This document shows positions 50,449 through 61,224 of a stretch of 64,000 nucleotides of DNA, piece after piece. The notes beneath the pieces were generated by a model. That model worked only from the letters and a program-made list of their open reading frames with translations, ran no database searches and was not told the origin of the DNA. Positions within the stretch are counted from its first letter, which is position 1, and every line of letters begins with the position of its first letter. Origin of the DNA: Bradyrhizobium jicamae (lineage in GTDB: Bacteria > Pseudomonadota > Alphaproteobacteria > Rhizobiales > Xanthobacteraceae); assembly GCF_018130215.1 (NCBI RefSeq), contig NZ_JAFCKQ010000033.1, forward strand, positions 1-64,000. Reading direction: 5' to 3'. Position numbers and translations under genes: made by a program.

Positions 50449-50450
<2 letters not shown>
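50381..50450. repeat. GCGAATGG palindromic spacer repeat, copy B
   Basis: Arms of about 30 bases (GTGGCGAGTAGCGAATAGCG then AATGG, and CCACTCGCTACTCGCC then ATTCCCTATTCGCG) pair at roughly 22 of 30 positions around a central ATCGAC. It fills the tuf-rpsJ spacer and resembles copy A at 37806-37869. Confidence 0.8.
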
Positions 50451-51639
<1,189 letters not shown>

Positions 51640-51678
51640 TTGACTCTCCGTTCAATCGTTGACTGCCGTCAACGACAA

Positions 51679-53751
<2,073 letters not shown>

Positions 53752-53781
53752 GAGACTGTTCCTTAAATTCCGTTATTCGCC

Positions 53782-54252
53782 TTACCAGCGATAGTGCGAG
53801 AAGGCGCGGTTGGCTTCCGCCATCCGGTGCACGTCTTCACGCTTCTTGACGGCGTTGCCACGGTTGTTCGACGCGTCGAGCAGTTCCGCCGACAGGCGCT
53901 CCGTCATGGTCTTCTCGTTGCGCTCGCGCGCGGCCGCGATCAGCCACCGGATGCCGAGCGCCTGACGGCGCACCGAGCGGACTTCCACCGGAACCTGGTA
54001 GGTCGCGCCGCCGACGCGGCGGGAGCGAACCTCGATGGTCGGCATGACGTTCTCGAGCGCCTGCTCGAACACGCCGAGCGGGTTCTGCTTGGTCTTGGAC
54101 TCGATCATGCCGAGCGCACCGTAGACGATGCCTTCGGCAACCGACTTCTTCCCGGCGTACATCACCGAATTCATGAACTTGGTAATGACGATGTTCCCGA
54201 ACTTCGGATCGGGAAGGACTTCACGCTTCTCGGCAGAATGGCGACGCGACAT
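53782..54252 (-). CDS. rpsG: 30S ribosomal protein S7
   Basis: This 156-residue head protein begins MSRRHSAEKREVLPDPKFGN and has MNSVMYAGKKSVAEGIVYGAL and VRSRRVGGATYQVPVEVR. In E. coli S7 represses str translation. It follows rpsL by 15 bases. Confidence 0.98.
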   Translation of the reverse strand: MSRRHSAEKREVLPDPKFGNIVITKFMNSVMYAGKKSVAEGIVYGALGMIESKTKQNPLGVFEQALENVMPTIEVRSRRVGGATYQVPVEVRSVRRQALGIRWLIAAARERNEKTMTERLSAELLDASNNRGNAVKKREDVHRMAEANRAFSHYRW

Positions 54253-54267
54253 CTGATCGTTTCCCGC

Positions 54268-54639
54268 TTACTTCGGACGCTTCGCGCCGTACTTCGAACG
54301 ACGCTGCTTACGGTTCTTGACGCCCTGGGTATCCAGCACGCCGCGGAGGATATGGTAGCGAACGCCGGGCAAGTCCTTGACGCGACCGCCGCGGATCATG
54401 ACCACCGAGTGCTCCTGCAGGTTATGGCCCTCACCCGGGATGTAGCCGATCACCTCGAAGCCGTTGGTCAGGCGCACCTTGGCGACCTTGCGAAGCGCCG
54501 AGTTCGGCTTCTTCGGGGTCGTGGTGTAGACGCGCGTGCACACGCCGCGCTTCTGCGGCGACTGCTGCAGCGCCGGCACCTTCTTGCGCGACTTCTGCAC
54601 TTCACGTGGATTTGCGATCAGCTGGTTGATCGTCGGCAT
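54268..54639 (-). CDS. rpsL: 30S ribosomal protein S12
   Basis: This 123-residue decoding protein has MPTINQLIANPREVQKSRKK, TTTPKKPNSALRKVAKVRLT and IRGGRVKDLPGVRYHILRG. The lysines changed in streptomycin-resistant mutants (in PKKPNSA and GGRVKDLP) are the wild-type residues, so resistance by this route is not predicted. It opens the str operon after a leader of about 400 bases. Confidence 0.98.
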   Translation of the reverse strand: MPTINQLIANPREVQKSRKKVPALQQSPQKRGVCTRVYTTTPKKPNSALRKVAKVRLTNGFEVIGYIPGEGHNLQEHSVVMIRGGRVKDLPGVRYHILRGVLDTQGVKNRKQRRSKYGAKRPK

Positions 54640-55324
54640 GTAGCCTTCACCCTTTTATTCGCGCGAACCCTTGAGTGGCTTCGCAAATTCTTCTCGGGAT
54701 CAGCCGTCCCGTACGGCCCGTCCCGCGCGGAAAAGCATCCGCGCAAAACGAAATCACGCCAACCGCTCATTGCTGAGCGGAAAGCGCTTCGACGCCACAG
54801 AGGACCGCGATCCCGGGCTGATCAGCGTTCGCTGTTCAGTCCGCCACCGAGGTCATGCATCCGAATTCACTCTCAAGAGGACTTGCTCAAGAGAACCAAA
54901 ATCGTCCTGGCATTGCCTAGCTATAGTCGACAGCGTTTGAGCGGCATTCGTCGAGGTTGGTGCCCGTTCCGACCCAAAAAGGCCGTCCGGGTGTTCCGTT
55001 CCGACTCTGGCGTTGCTCACCGCCTGTCGATAAGTGCGCGCCTTGTATAAGCGTGAGATAGTGAAGTCAAGCAAAACGACAAGCAAAGAAACGCTTCTGC
55101 CGCCTGCGTATTTCGCATTTCGCCGACGTCGCATCCAGCGCGGATTGTGACAGCTCCCCTGTCCCGCGCGGTCCGTCCCGGCCGGTCCTGCTCCCTATTT
55201 TACCCGGATTAAATAAGTTTAGAAACACTTCTCTTCGACTTGGTCGTCAAGGCAGGCGGCAAAACTAAGCGTTTATTTGCCATTCGCGGCGCAAAAACGG
55301 GTTCGAGGACGCGGAACACCCTGC
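54640..55324. other. Regulatory gap between rpsL and the divergent FAD oxidoreductase
   Basis: About 685 bases with no supported gene; frames such as 54853-55134 lack family sequence and a ribosome binding site. It holds the probable str promoter (55044-55070, minus strand) and the leader of rpsL. The right part near 55200-55260 is AT-richer (TTTTACCCGGATTAAATAAG) and may hold the promoter of the gene at 55325. Confidence 0.5.
55044..55070 (-). promoter_or_regulatory. Candidate str operon promoter
   Basis: On the minus strand TTGACT (complement of 55065-55070) precedes TATACA (complement of 55044-55049) by 15 bases, within CTTGAC-N16-TATACA. CTTGAC is the favoured -35 in Alphaproteobacteria. 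The predicted transcript would have a leader near 400 nt before rpsL. Confidence 0.5.
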
Positions 55325-56509
55325 ATGCGGCATACGGATATTGCGATCATCGGCGGAGGACTTGCGGGATCGACCGCAGCCGCGATGCTCGGGCGTGCCG
55401 GGATCACCTGTATCCTGATCGACCCGCACCAGATCTACCCCTTCGATTTCCGCGTCGAGAAGCTCGGCGGCTCACTCCAGCTCGGGCGATTCGCCAGGAC
55501 CGGCCTTGCCGAATCCGTGCTGCGCGCGGCGACACAGGATTATGAGAACTGGATCGCCCGATACGGCACCCTGCTCGACAAGGCGCCGTACCAGCAATTC
55601 GGCATCATGTATGATGCGCTGATCGCAGCGCTCCGCGCGGAAATCTCCGGGTCGGCGGAGTTCATCCGCGACAAGGTCGTCGACGTCGCGACCAGCGCCG
55701 AGCGGCAAAAGCTGGTGCTCGCGGGCGGCGAGGAGATTTCGGCACGCCTCGTGATGCTTGCCAACGGACTGAACGTCGGGCTGCGCCGCACGCTCGGCAT
55801 CGAGCGCCAGGTCATCAGTCCCTGCCACTCGATCTCGATCGGCTTCGATTTCACGCCGGTGGGACGTCCCGCCTTCCCGTTTCCGGGGCTCACGTATTTT
55901 TCGGAGCAGCCGAGCGACCGGATCCCCTACATCACGCTGTTTCCGATCGGAAACCGGATGCGCGCGAACCTCTTCACCTATCGCGAGGCGAGCGATCCCT
56001 GGCTGCGTGCGTTCCGGCACGCCCCGGTCGAGACGCTGAATGCATCGCTGCCGCGGCTGCGCCGGATCACCGGCGACTTCGCAATCGCCGGCGACATCAA
56101 GATCAGGCCGGCGGATCTCTATGTCAGCACCGGCCATCGGCAGGCCGGCGTCGTGCTGGTCGGCGACGCCTTCGCCACCAGCTGCCCAGTCAGCGGCACC
56201 GGGACCGACAAGGTGTTCACCGACGTGGTCCAGCTCTGCAACGTCCATATCCCGGCCTGGCTCGCCACCGACGGCATGGGTGCCGACAAGATTGCGGCAT
56301 TCTATGACGATCCGCTGAAGACGGCCTGCGACGCCTGGTCGAACGCCAAGGCGTTCAGCTTCCGCTCAGTGTCGATCGACCGCGGGATGTACTGGAAGGC
56401 CCAGCGGCTCGCTCGGTTTATCGCCCATTTTGGCCGCGGCCGTCTGCGGCGGCTGGGTGGCGGACGGCGCCGGGCGGCCGTCGTGCATGTGATGCCACAA
56501 ACGCCGTAG
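55325..56509 (+). CDS. FAD-dependent oxidoreductase, paralog 1
   Basis: This 394-residue flavoprotein is of the FAD monooxygenase / UbiH-like type. The dinucleotide fold is at the N-terminus (IAIIGGGLAGSTAAAMLGRAG), and the second FAD motif is GVVLVGDAFATSCPVSGTGTDKV at about 275-297. No signal peptide. Substrate unknown. It aligns almost without gaps with the gene at 57762; by eye more than half the residues agree, including CNVHIPAWL and TDGM. The start ATG 55325 is where that similarity begins. Its last 48 codons overlap the convergent GNAT gene. Confidence 0.82.
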   Translation: MRHTDIAIIGGGLAGSTAAAMLGRAGITCILIDPHQIYPFDFRVEKLGGSLQLGRFARTGLAESVLRAATQDYENWIARYGTLLDKAPYQQFGIMYDALIAALRAEISGSAEFIRDKVVDVATSAERQKLVLAGGEEISARLVMLANGLNVGLRRTLGIERQVISPCHSISIGFDFTPVGRPAFPFPGLTYFSEQPSDRIPYITLFPIGNRMRANLFTYREASDPWLRAFRHAPVETLNASLPRLRRITGDFAIAGDIKIRPADLYVSTGHRQAGVVLVGDAFATSCPVSGTGTDKVFTDVVQLCNVHIPAWLATDGMGADKIAAFYDDPLKTACDAWSNAKAFSFRSVSIDRGMYWKAQRLARFIAHFGRGRLRRLGGGRRRAAVVHVMPQTP

Positions 56510-57571
56510 CCACTGGTAGCCGATCAGCCGGCCGGCCTCCATCCGGTACGCGAGCGATCGACCGGTGCGTAGATCGATCAGCATGTCCACCATCGGACGG
56601 CGGCCGCTCCACAGACTCCCCATGAAGCTGTCTTCCGCCGCGCAGGAGTTGATCGCGGTGATATCGCTGCTGGCGAGCAGCTCATCGGTGACCTTGTCGA
56701 CCAGGAGCACGCCCGGCGAGTATTTGCCGAAGCTGGCGTCGAACGCCGTCTTCCAGGTGTAGGCCATCGTGCCGCAATACATCAGGACCTGCGCCGCGAT
56801 GACGTTCCCGCCGGAGCGCAACAGCGCGACCGACGCGCAGCCTTCGGCCGCGAGCTTTTGCACCAGGGTCCGCGCAAACACGGCGTCGTGGCCGTGCGAC
56901 AGCAGCGCGGTGCCCCGCGCGCCTTTCCAGCTCGCCTGCTCCATTTTGAGGAACGTCTCGAACGCCATGCGCACCGCGGCCGGAGATCTGTCGTTGACGA
57001 CCTCGGCGGGCCCCAGCGCGGACAGCCTGTTCCAGTCCTGGCGCAACTTCTTTCGCGTCGAGCCGGACCGCTTCACGCCGAAATCCCTGGTCACAAACGG
57101 CCTCGCGCCGGTCGACAGCACCAACGGGGCGATGCCTCGCTCGGACAGCGTATCGAGCACGACCCGATGGCTCGGCGTGTCAGCGTCGAACGCGCCGAGA
57201 TTGATGGTTTTCGGCAGTCGCGAGCTCTTCTCGATCGCCGCAAGCAGCGCCGGGATCACCTCATCGACATGAGCGGGATCGATCACCGGATTGGACAGGA
57301 AGGCATAATTGTAGGGCAGCGCCTCCAGCACTTCGGGCCAGAGCGGGATGATCCTGCGCAGCTGCATCGCCCAGGCGCCGACGAGGCGACGCGAGCCGGC
57401 GCCCTCGTCCCAGGCGAGCAGCATCCCGATCCGCGCAAAACGCGTGTCGTTCGCAGCCCTCAAGGCTGCGGGATGCATGAAGACATTTGGCGACGACCGC
57501 CGGACGAGATCGTCCCATTGCGCGCCGAGGTCCAGACTTGGTGAATCAATCGTTACCGAAATCATCTGCAA
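56366..57571 (-). CDS. GNAT family N-acyltransferase, FemAB/BioF2-like
   Basis: The 401-residue protein fits the Acetyltransf_6 group of double-GNAT proteins related to FemAB and to cellulose/polysaccharide-associated CelD. Landmarks are FMHPAALRAAND near 31-42, LPYNYAFLSNPVID at about 85-98, RKKLRQDWNRLS near 175, and SGGNVIAAQVLMYCGTMAYTWKTAFDASFGKYSPGVLL in the C-terminal GNAT half. Such proteins transfer an acyl or aminoacyl group to sugars, peptides or lipids. The last 60 residues are poorly conserved-looking and overlap the neighbouring FAD gene by 144 bases. It is divergent from paralog 2. Confidence 0.78.
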   Translation of the reverse strand: MQMISVTIDSPSLDLGAQWDDLVRRSSPNVFMHPAALRAANDTRFARIGMLLAWDEGAGSRRLVGAWAMQLRRIIPLWPEVLEALPYNYAFLSNPVIDPAHVDEVIPALLAAIEKSSRLPKTINLGAFDADTPSHRVVLDTLSERGIAPLVLSTGARPFVTRDFGVKRSGSTRKKLRQDWNRLSALGPAEVVNDRSPAAVRMAFETFLKMEQASWKGARGTALLSHGHDAVFARTLVQKLAAEGCASVALLRSGGNVIAAQVLMYCGTMAYTWKTAFDASFGKYSPGVLLVDKVTDELLASSDITAINSCAAEDSFMGSLWSGRRPMVDMLIDLRTGRSLAYRMEAGRLIGYQWLRRLWHHMHDGRPAPSATQPPQTAAAKMGDKPSEPLGLPVHPAVDRH

Positions 57572-57761
57572 CCAGCCCTTGCAGCCGCTTCGAGGGCCGG
57601 ATCGTGCGATGCGGAGATTGTCATTCCATTAAACGCTGCCGCGTTGACCAGATCGTGATCGACGTTTCACCGCATCTTTTCAGCGTTTCTTTGCCATTCA
57701 ACCCCACAATCCGCGCCTCACATCGGGGCCCGATCTCCAACAAGAGCCAAGCGGTGAGCCA

Positions 57762-58970
57762 ATGCGGTACACGGACGTTGCGATCGTCGGCGGCGGCCTG
57801 GCCGGCGCAACTGCCGCGGCCATGCTGGGTCGCGCGGGGATTGCGGCCTGCCTGATCGATCCGCACGTCACCTACCCACCCGAGTTGCGCTGCGAGAAGC
57901 TTGCCGGCGACCAGCTCGAACTGTTGCGCAGGACCGGGCTCGCCGAGCAGACACTCCGCGCCGCAACCCTCGACGACGAGGTCTGGGAGGCGCGCTTCGG
58001 CATGGTGGTCGCGAAGAAGCCGAGCGACCAGCACGGCGTCATGTACGACACGCTGGTCAACGCCGTTCGCGCGCAGATTCCACCAAGTGTCGAGATCATC
58101 CACGGCAAGGCCTACGCGGTCGCGACCGGGAGCGACCGCCAGCGGATCACGCTGGCAAATGACGAGACGATCTCCGCGCGCCTTATCGTGCTCTCCAACG
58201 GGCTGAACATCGGCCTGCGCCAGATGCTCGGCATGGAGCGCCGCATCATCAGCGCGTGTCATTCCATCACGCTGGGTTTCGACATCGCGCCGATCGGTCG
58301 TCACAGCTTTGAATTTCCGGCGCTGACCTACTGGCCGGGACGGCCGGGCGCGCGGATGGCCTACCTCTCGATCTTCCCGATCGGCGAGAAAATGCGCGCC
58401 AACCTGATGGTCTACCGCGACATGACCGATCCGTGGCTGCGCGAATTCCGCCAGGCGCCGGAATCCGCCCTGATGGCGTTGATGCCCGGCCTGCATCGCA
58501 TGCTCGGCGATTTCAGGGTTGGCGACCCAATCCGGATCAGGCCCGCCGATCTCTGCGTCACCGAAGGCCATCTCCAGCCGGGCGTCGTACTGGCCGGCGA
58601 CGCCTTCTCGACGTCGTGCCCGGCCGCTGGCACAGGCACGACCAAGGTGTTCACCGACGTCGAGCGGCTCTGCAACGTCCACATCCCGGCGTGGCTGTCG
58701 ACCGACGGCATGGACGTCGACAAGATCAGGCAATTCTACGAGGACCCCGCCAAGATCGACTGCGAGACCCGCTCGCTGGCCAAGGCGTATCACCTTCGCT
58801 CGCTCTCGATCGATCGCGGGCTTGCATCGCGCGCCGGACGCTGGGGCCGCTTCGCCGTTCGCGTCGCCCAAGGGTTCCGCTATGCCGTCGGCAAACGGAT
58901 TCCGGCAACAGCTGCGCCCCCGGAGCAGCGCGCGATCGGCGGACAAGCGCATCGAGGCCGGCTCGCCTGA
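57762..58970 (+). CDS. FAD-dependent oxidoreductase, paralog 2
   Basis: The 402-residue flavoprotein is a close paralog of the gene at 55325. It has VAIVGGGLAGATAAAMLGRAG at the start and GVVLAGDAFSTSCPAAGTGTTKV for the second FAD site. As in paralog 1, CNVHIPAWLSTDGM follows. A shared role on the same or related substrates is likely; hydroxylation, epoxidation or saturation of an alkene or aromatic ring are possible. The gap of 190 bases to the divergent GNAT gene probably holds both promoters. Confidence 0.82.
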   Translation: MRYTDVAIVGGGLAGATAAAMLGRAGIAACLIDPHVTYPPELRCEKLAGDQLELLRRTGLAEQTLRAATLDDEVWEARFGMVVAKKPSDQHGVMYDTLVNAVRAQIPPSVEIIHGKAYAVATGSDRQRITLANDETISARLIVLSNGLNIGLRQMLGMERRIISACHSITLGFDIAPIGRHSFEFPALTYWPGRPGARMAYLSIFPIGEKMRANLMVYRDMTDPWLREFRQAPESALMALMPGLHRMLGDFRVGDPIRIRPADLCVTEGHLQPGVVLAGDAFSTSCPAAGTGTTKVFTDVERLCNVHIPAWLSTDGMDVDKIRQFYEDPAKIDCETRSLAKAYHLRSLSIDRGLASRAGRWGRFAVRVAQGFRYAVGKRIPATAAPPEQRAIGGQAHRGRLA

Positions 58971-59003
58971 GCGGAGAATCGAAGGCGACGCGACGATGCG
59001 GAC

Positions 59004-61088
59004 CTACTCCTCGTCCTCCTCGTCCTCGTCCTCTTCGCTGTCTTCCCCGTCCTCGGCGTCCTCCTCATCGTCCTCCTCCAGGTCCTCCTCATCCTCATCG
59101 TCTTCGTCGCCGTCGGCCGAATCGTGCTGAGCGTGGCCCTGATCGTCCCAGAGCTTGCGATAGACGCCGTTCCTGGCGAGCAGTTCGGCGTGCGAGCCGC
59201 GCTCGATCGCCCTGCCGCCCGAGATCACGATGATCTCGTCCATGTCGACCACCGAGGTCAGGCGGTGCGTCGACCAGATCATGGTGCGCCCCCTGGCGAC
59301 CTTGAGCAGCGTGCGATTGATCGCGGCTTCCGTGGTCTGGTCGAGCGCAGACGTGGCTTCGTCCAGCAGCAGCACCGACGGATTGCGGATGATCGCGCGC
59401 GCGATCGCGATGCGCTGGCGCTGGCCGCCCGACAGAGTGTCGCCGCGCTCGCCGACCGGCGTGTCGTATTTCTGCGGCAGGCTCATGATGTAGCGGTGGA
59501 TCTCGGCCTTTTTCGCCGCGTCCACGACCTCGGCGTCGGTCGCGCCCTCCTGGCCGAGCCGGATGTTCTCGCGGATCGACATGTTGAACAGCATGTTCTC
59601 CTGGAACACGACAGCCATGCTCGCGCGCAGCGATTCCCGCGTCACGCGGCGGATGTCGACGCCGTCGATGGTGACGCGGCCCTCGTCCGGGACGTAGAGG
59701 CGCAGGATCAGGTTGAGCAGCGTGCTCTTGCCCGAGCCGCTGGGGCCGACGATCGCGACGCTCTTGCCGGCATCGAGCTTGAGGCTGAGATTGTCGAGCA
59801 CCGGCGCCAGCGCGCCTTCGTACTGGAAGGTAACGTGGTCGAAGGTGATGTCGTTGGTGATGCGCGGCAGGTCGGGGGCGCCCGGCCGGTCGGCGCCGCG
59901 GGTCGGCTCGTCGAGCAGCTCCTGGATATGCCGCACCGCCGCCGCCGCCTGGATCGACACCGGGATGAAGTGCATCACATGCGCGATGTTGTACGAGACC
60001 TCCCAGAACGCGCTTTCGAAGGTCACGAAGGTGCCGACCGTGATCTGGCCCTTGGTCGCGAGATAGGCGCCGATCGCCAGCACCACCAGATGGAGCAGGA
60101 GCACCGCGATGGTGACGGTGCGCTCCACCATGGTCGACAGGAACATCGCCGAGGCCGCCTTCGCCCGCACTTCGCGGTTGCGCAGCGTGAACCAGCCGAG
60201 CGCGCGGCGCTGCAAATTGAAGGCCTTCACGACCGCCTGCGCCGCGACGTTCTCCTGGACCGTGCCGAGCAGCGCGGATTCGTTGAGCTTCTGCTCGTAA
60301 TTCGCCTGCACCGCCTTTGGCGTCAGGACGCGCGGGCCAATCAGCGTGATCGGAAACACCAGGAGCGCGACCGCGGCGAGCTGCCAGTTCAGGAACAGCA
60401 TCAGGATGATGCCCGCGATCAATTCCAGGAACGGCAGCGCCGCGCTGTTGGCGAAGATCTTGACCACGCCCTCGAACGCCGAAAGATCGATCGAGAAGCG
60501 CGACAGGATCTCGCCGCGCTTGGTACGGGCAAAATAGGCCGACGGCAGGTTCTGGACGTGGTCGAACAGCCGCGTCCGAACGTCGGAGATGATGCCGGCG
60601 GCGAGCCGCGCATCCCAGCGCTCGTACCAGACCGCGATGATCGATGTGATGATGCCTGCGACCGCGAGCACGCCAAGGATCACGTAGAGGGCCCCGAAAT
60701 CCTCCTCGCCGAGCGCATCGTCGATCAGGAATTTCAGGCTTAGCGGCATGATCACGTTGAACAGCGTCTCGACCACCACGCCGATGGCGACGAACGCGAC
60801 CAGCTTCCTGTAGCTGGCGAGGAACGGCCGGATGAAACCGAGGACGGTGGAGAGCGCGCCGGCGGCCTCCTTGGCGGTGAAGACGACGAGGTCCTCGTCG
60901 TCATCATCGTCGTCGAGCTCGAGCTCGTCTTCGTCATCCTCCTCGTCATCATCGTCAGGAGCGGCGGACGGTTTCGGTTGGGCGGCCCGCGCCGAAGAAA
61001 CGGGTGTCGCCGCGAGCTTCTTCTTCAGCTCGGGATCGTCGGCATCGACCCGTTTCGGATCGTCAGATGCAGGAGGCTTGGGCGCCAT
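59004..61088 (-). CDS. ABC exporter (fused permease and ATPase) with poly-acidic ends
   Basis: The 694-residue protein is a half-transporter: six transmembrane segments at about 85-370 and an ATPase domain with Walker A VGPSGSGKST, signature LSGGQRQRIAIARAI, Walker B LLLDEATSALDQ and a switch His in WSTHRL. It should work as a homodimer and export a lipid, glycan or small molecule. Both ends are acidic: residues 45-66 (DDDDEEDDEDELELDDDDDD) and the last 37 or so residues, which are nearly all Asp and Glu. It converges on paralog 2 with 33 bases between. Confidence 0.87.
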   Translation of the reverse strand: MAPKPPASDDPKRVDADDPELKKKLAATPVSSARAAQPKPSAAPDDDDEEDDEDELELDDDDDDEDLVVFTAKEAAGALSTVLGFIRPFLASYRKLVAFVAIGVVVETLFNVIMPLSLKFLIDDALGEEDFGALYVILGVLAVAGIITSIIAVWYERWDARLAAGIISDVRTRLFDHVQNLPSAYFARTKRGEILSRFSIDLSAFEGVVKIFANSAALPFLELIAGIILMLFLNWQLAAVALLVFPITLIGPRVLTPKAVQANYEQKLNESALLGTVQENVAAQAVVKAFNLQRRALGWFTLRNREVRAKAASAMFLSTMVERTVTIAVLLLHLVVLAIGAYLATKGQITVGTFVTFESAFWEVSYNIAHVMHFIPVSIQAAAAVRHIQELLDEPTRGADRPGAPDLPRITNDITFDHVTFQYEGALAPVLDNLSLKLDAGKSVAIVGPSGSGKSTLLNLILRLYVPDEGRVTIDGVDIRRVTRESLRASMAVVFQENMLFNMSIRENIRLGQEGATDAEVVDAAKKAEIHRYIMSLPQKYDTPVGERGDTLSGGQRQRIAIARAIIRNPSVLLLDEATSALDQTTEAAINRTLLKVARGRTMIWSTHRLTSVVDMDEIIVISGGRAIERGSHAELLARNGVYRKLWDDQGHAQHDSADGDEDDEDEEDLEEDDEEDAEDGEDSEEDEDEEDEE

Positions 61089-61224
61089 GAAACCAACCGA
61101 TGCTCCACGGCCGGCATGACCGCAAATCGAAAGCGCAAGCGTCGAGCGCCGCCGCGCGATCCTACGCGATCAGGATGCATTCGGCAAAGCGCTTGCGGCT
61201 ACGGACGTAGTCGTAGCTGTAACG

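Noticed and set aside
54853..55134. A 93-codon minus-strand frame in the rpsL leader considered as a leader peptide gene
   Set aside because: It spans the likely promoter, has no ribosome binding site and no conserved-looking sequence.
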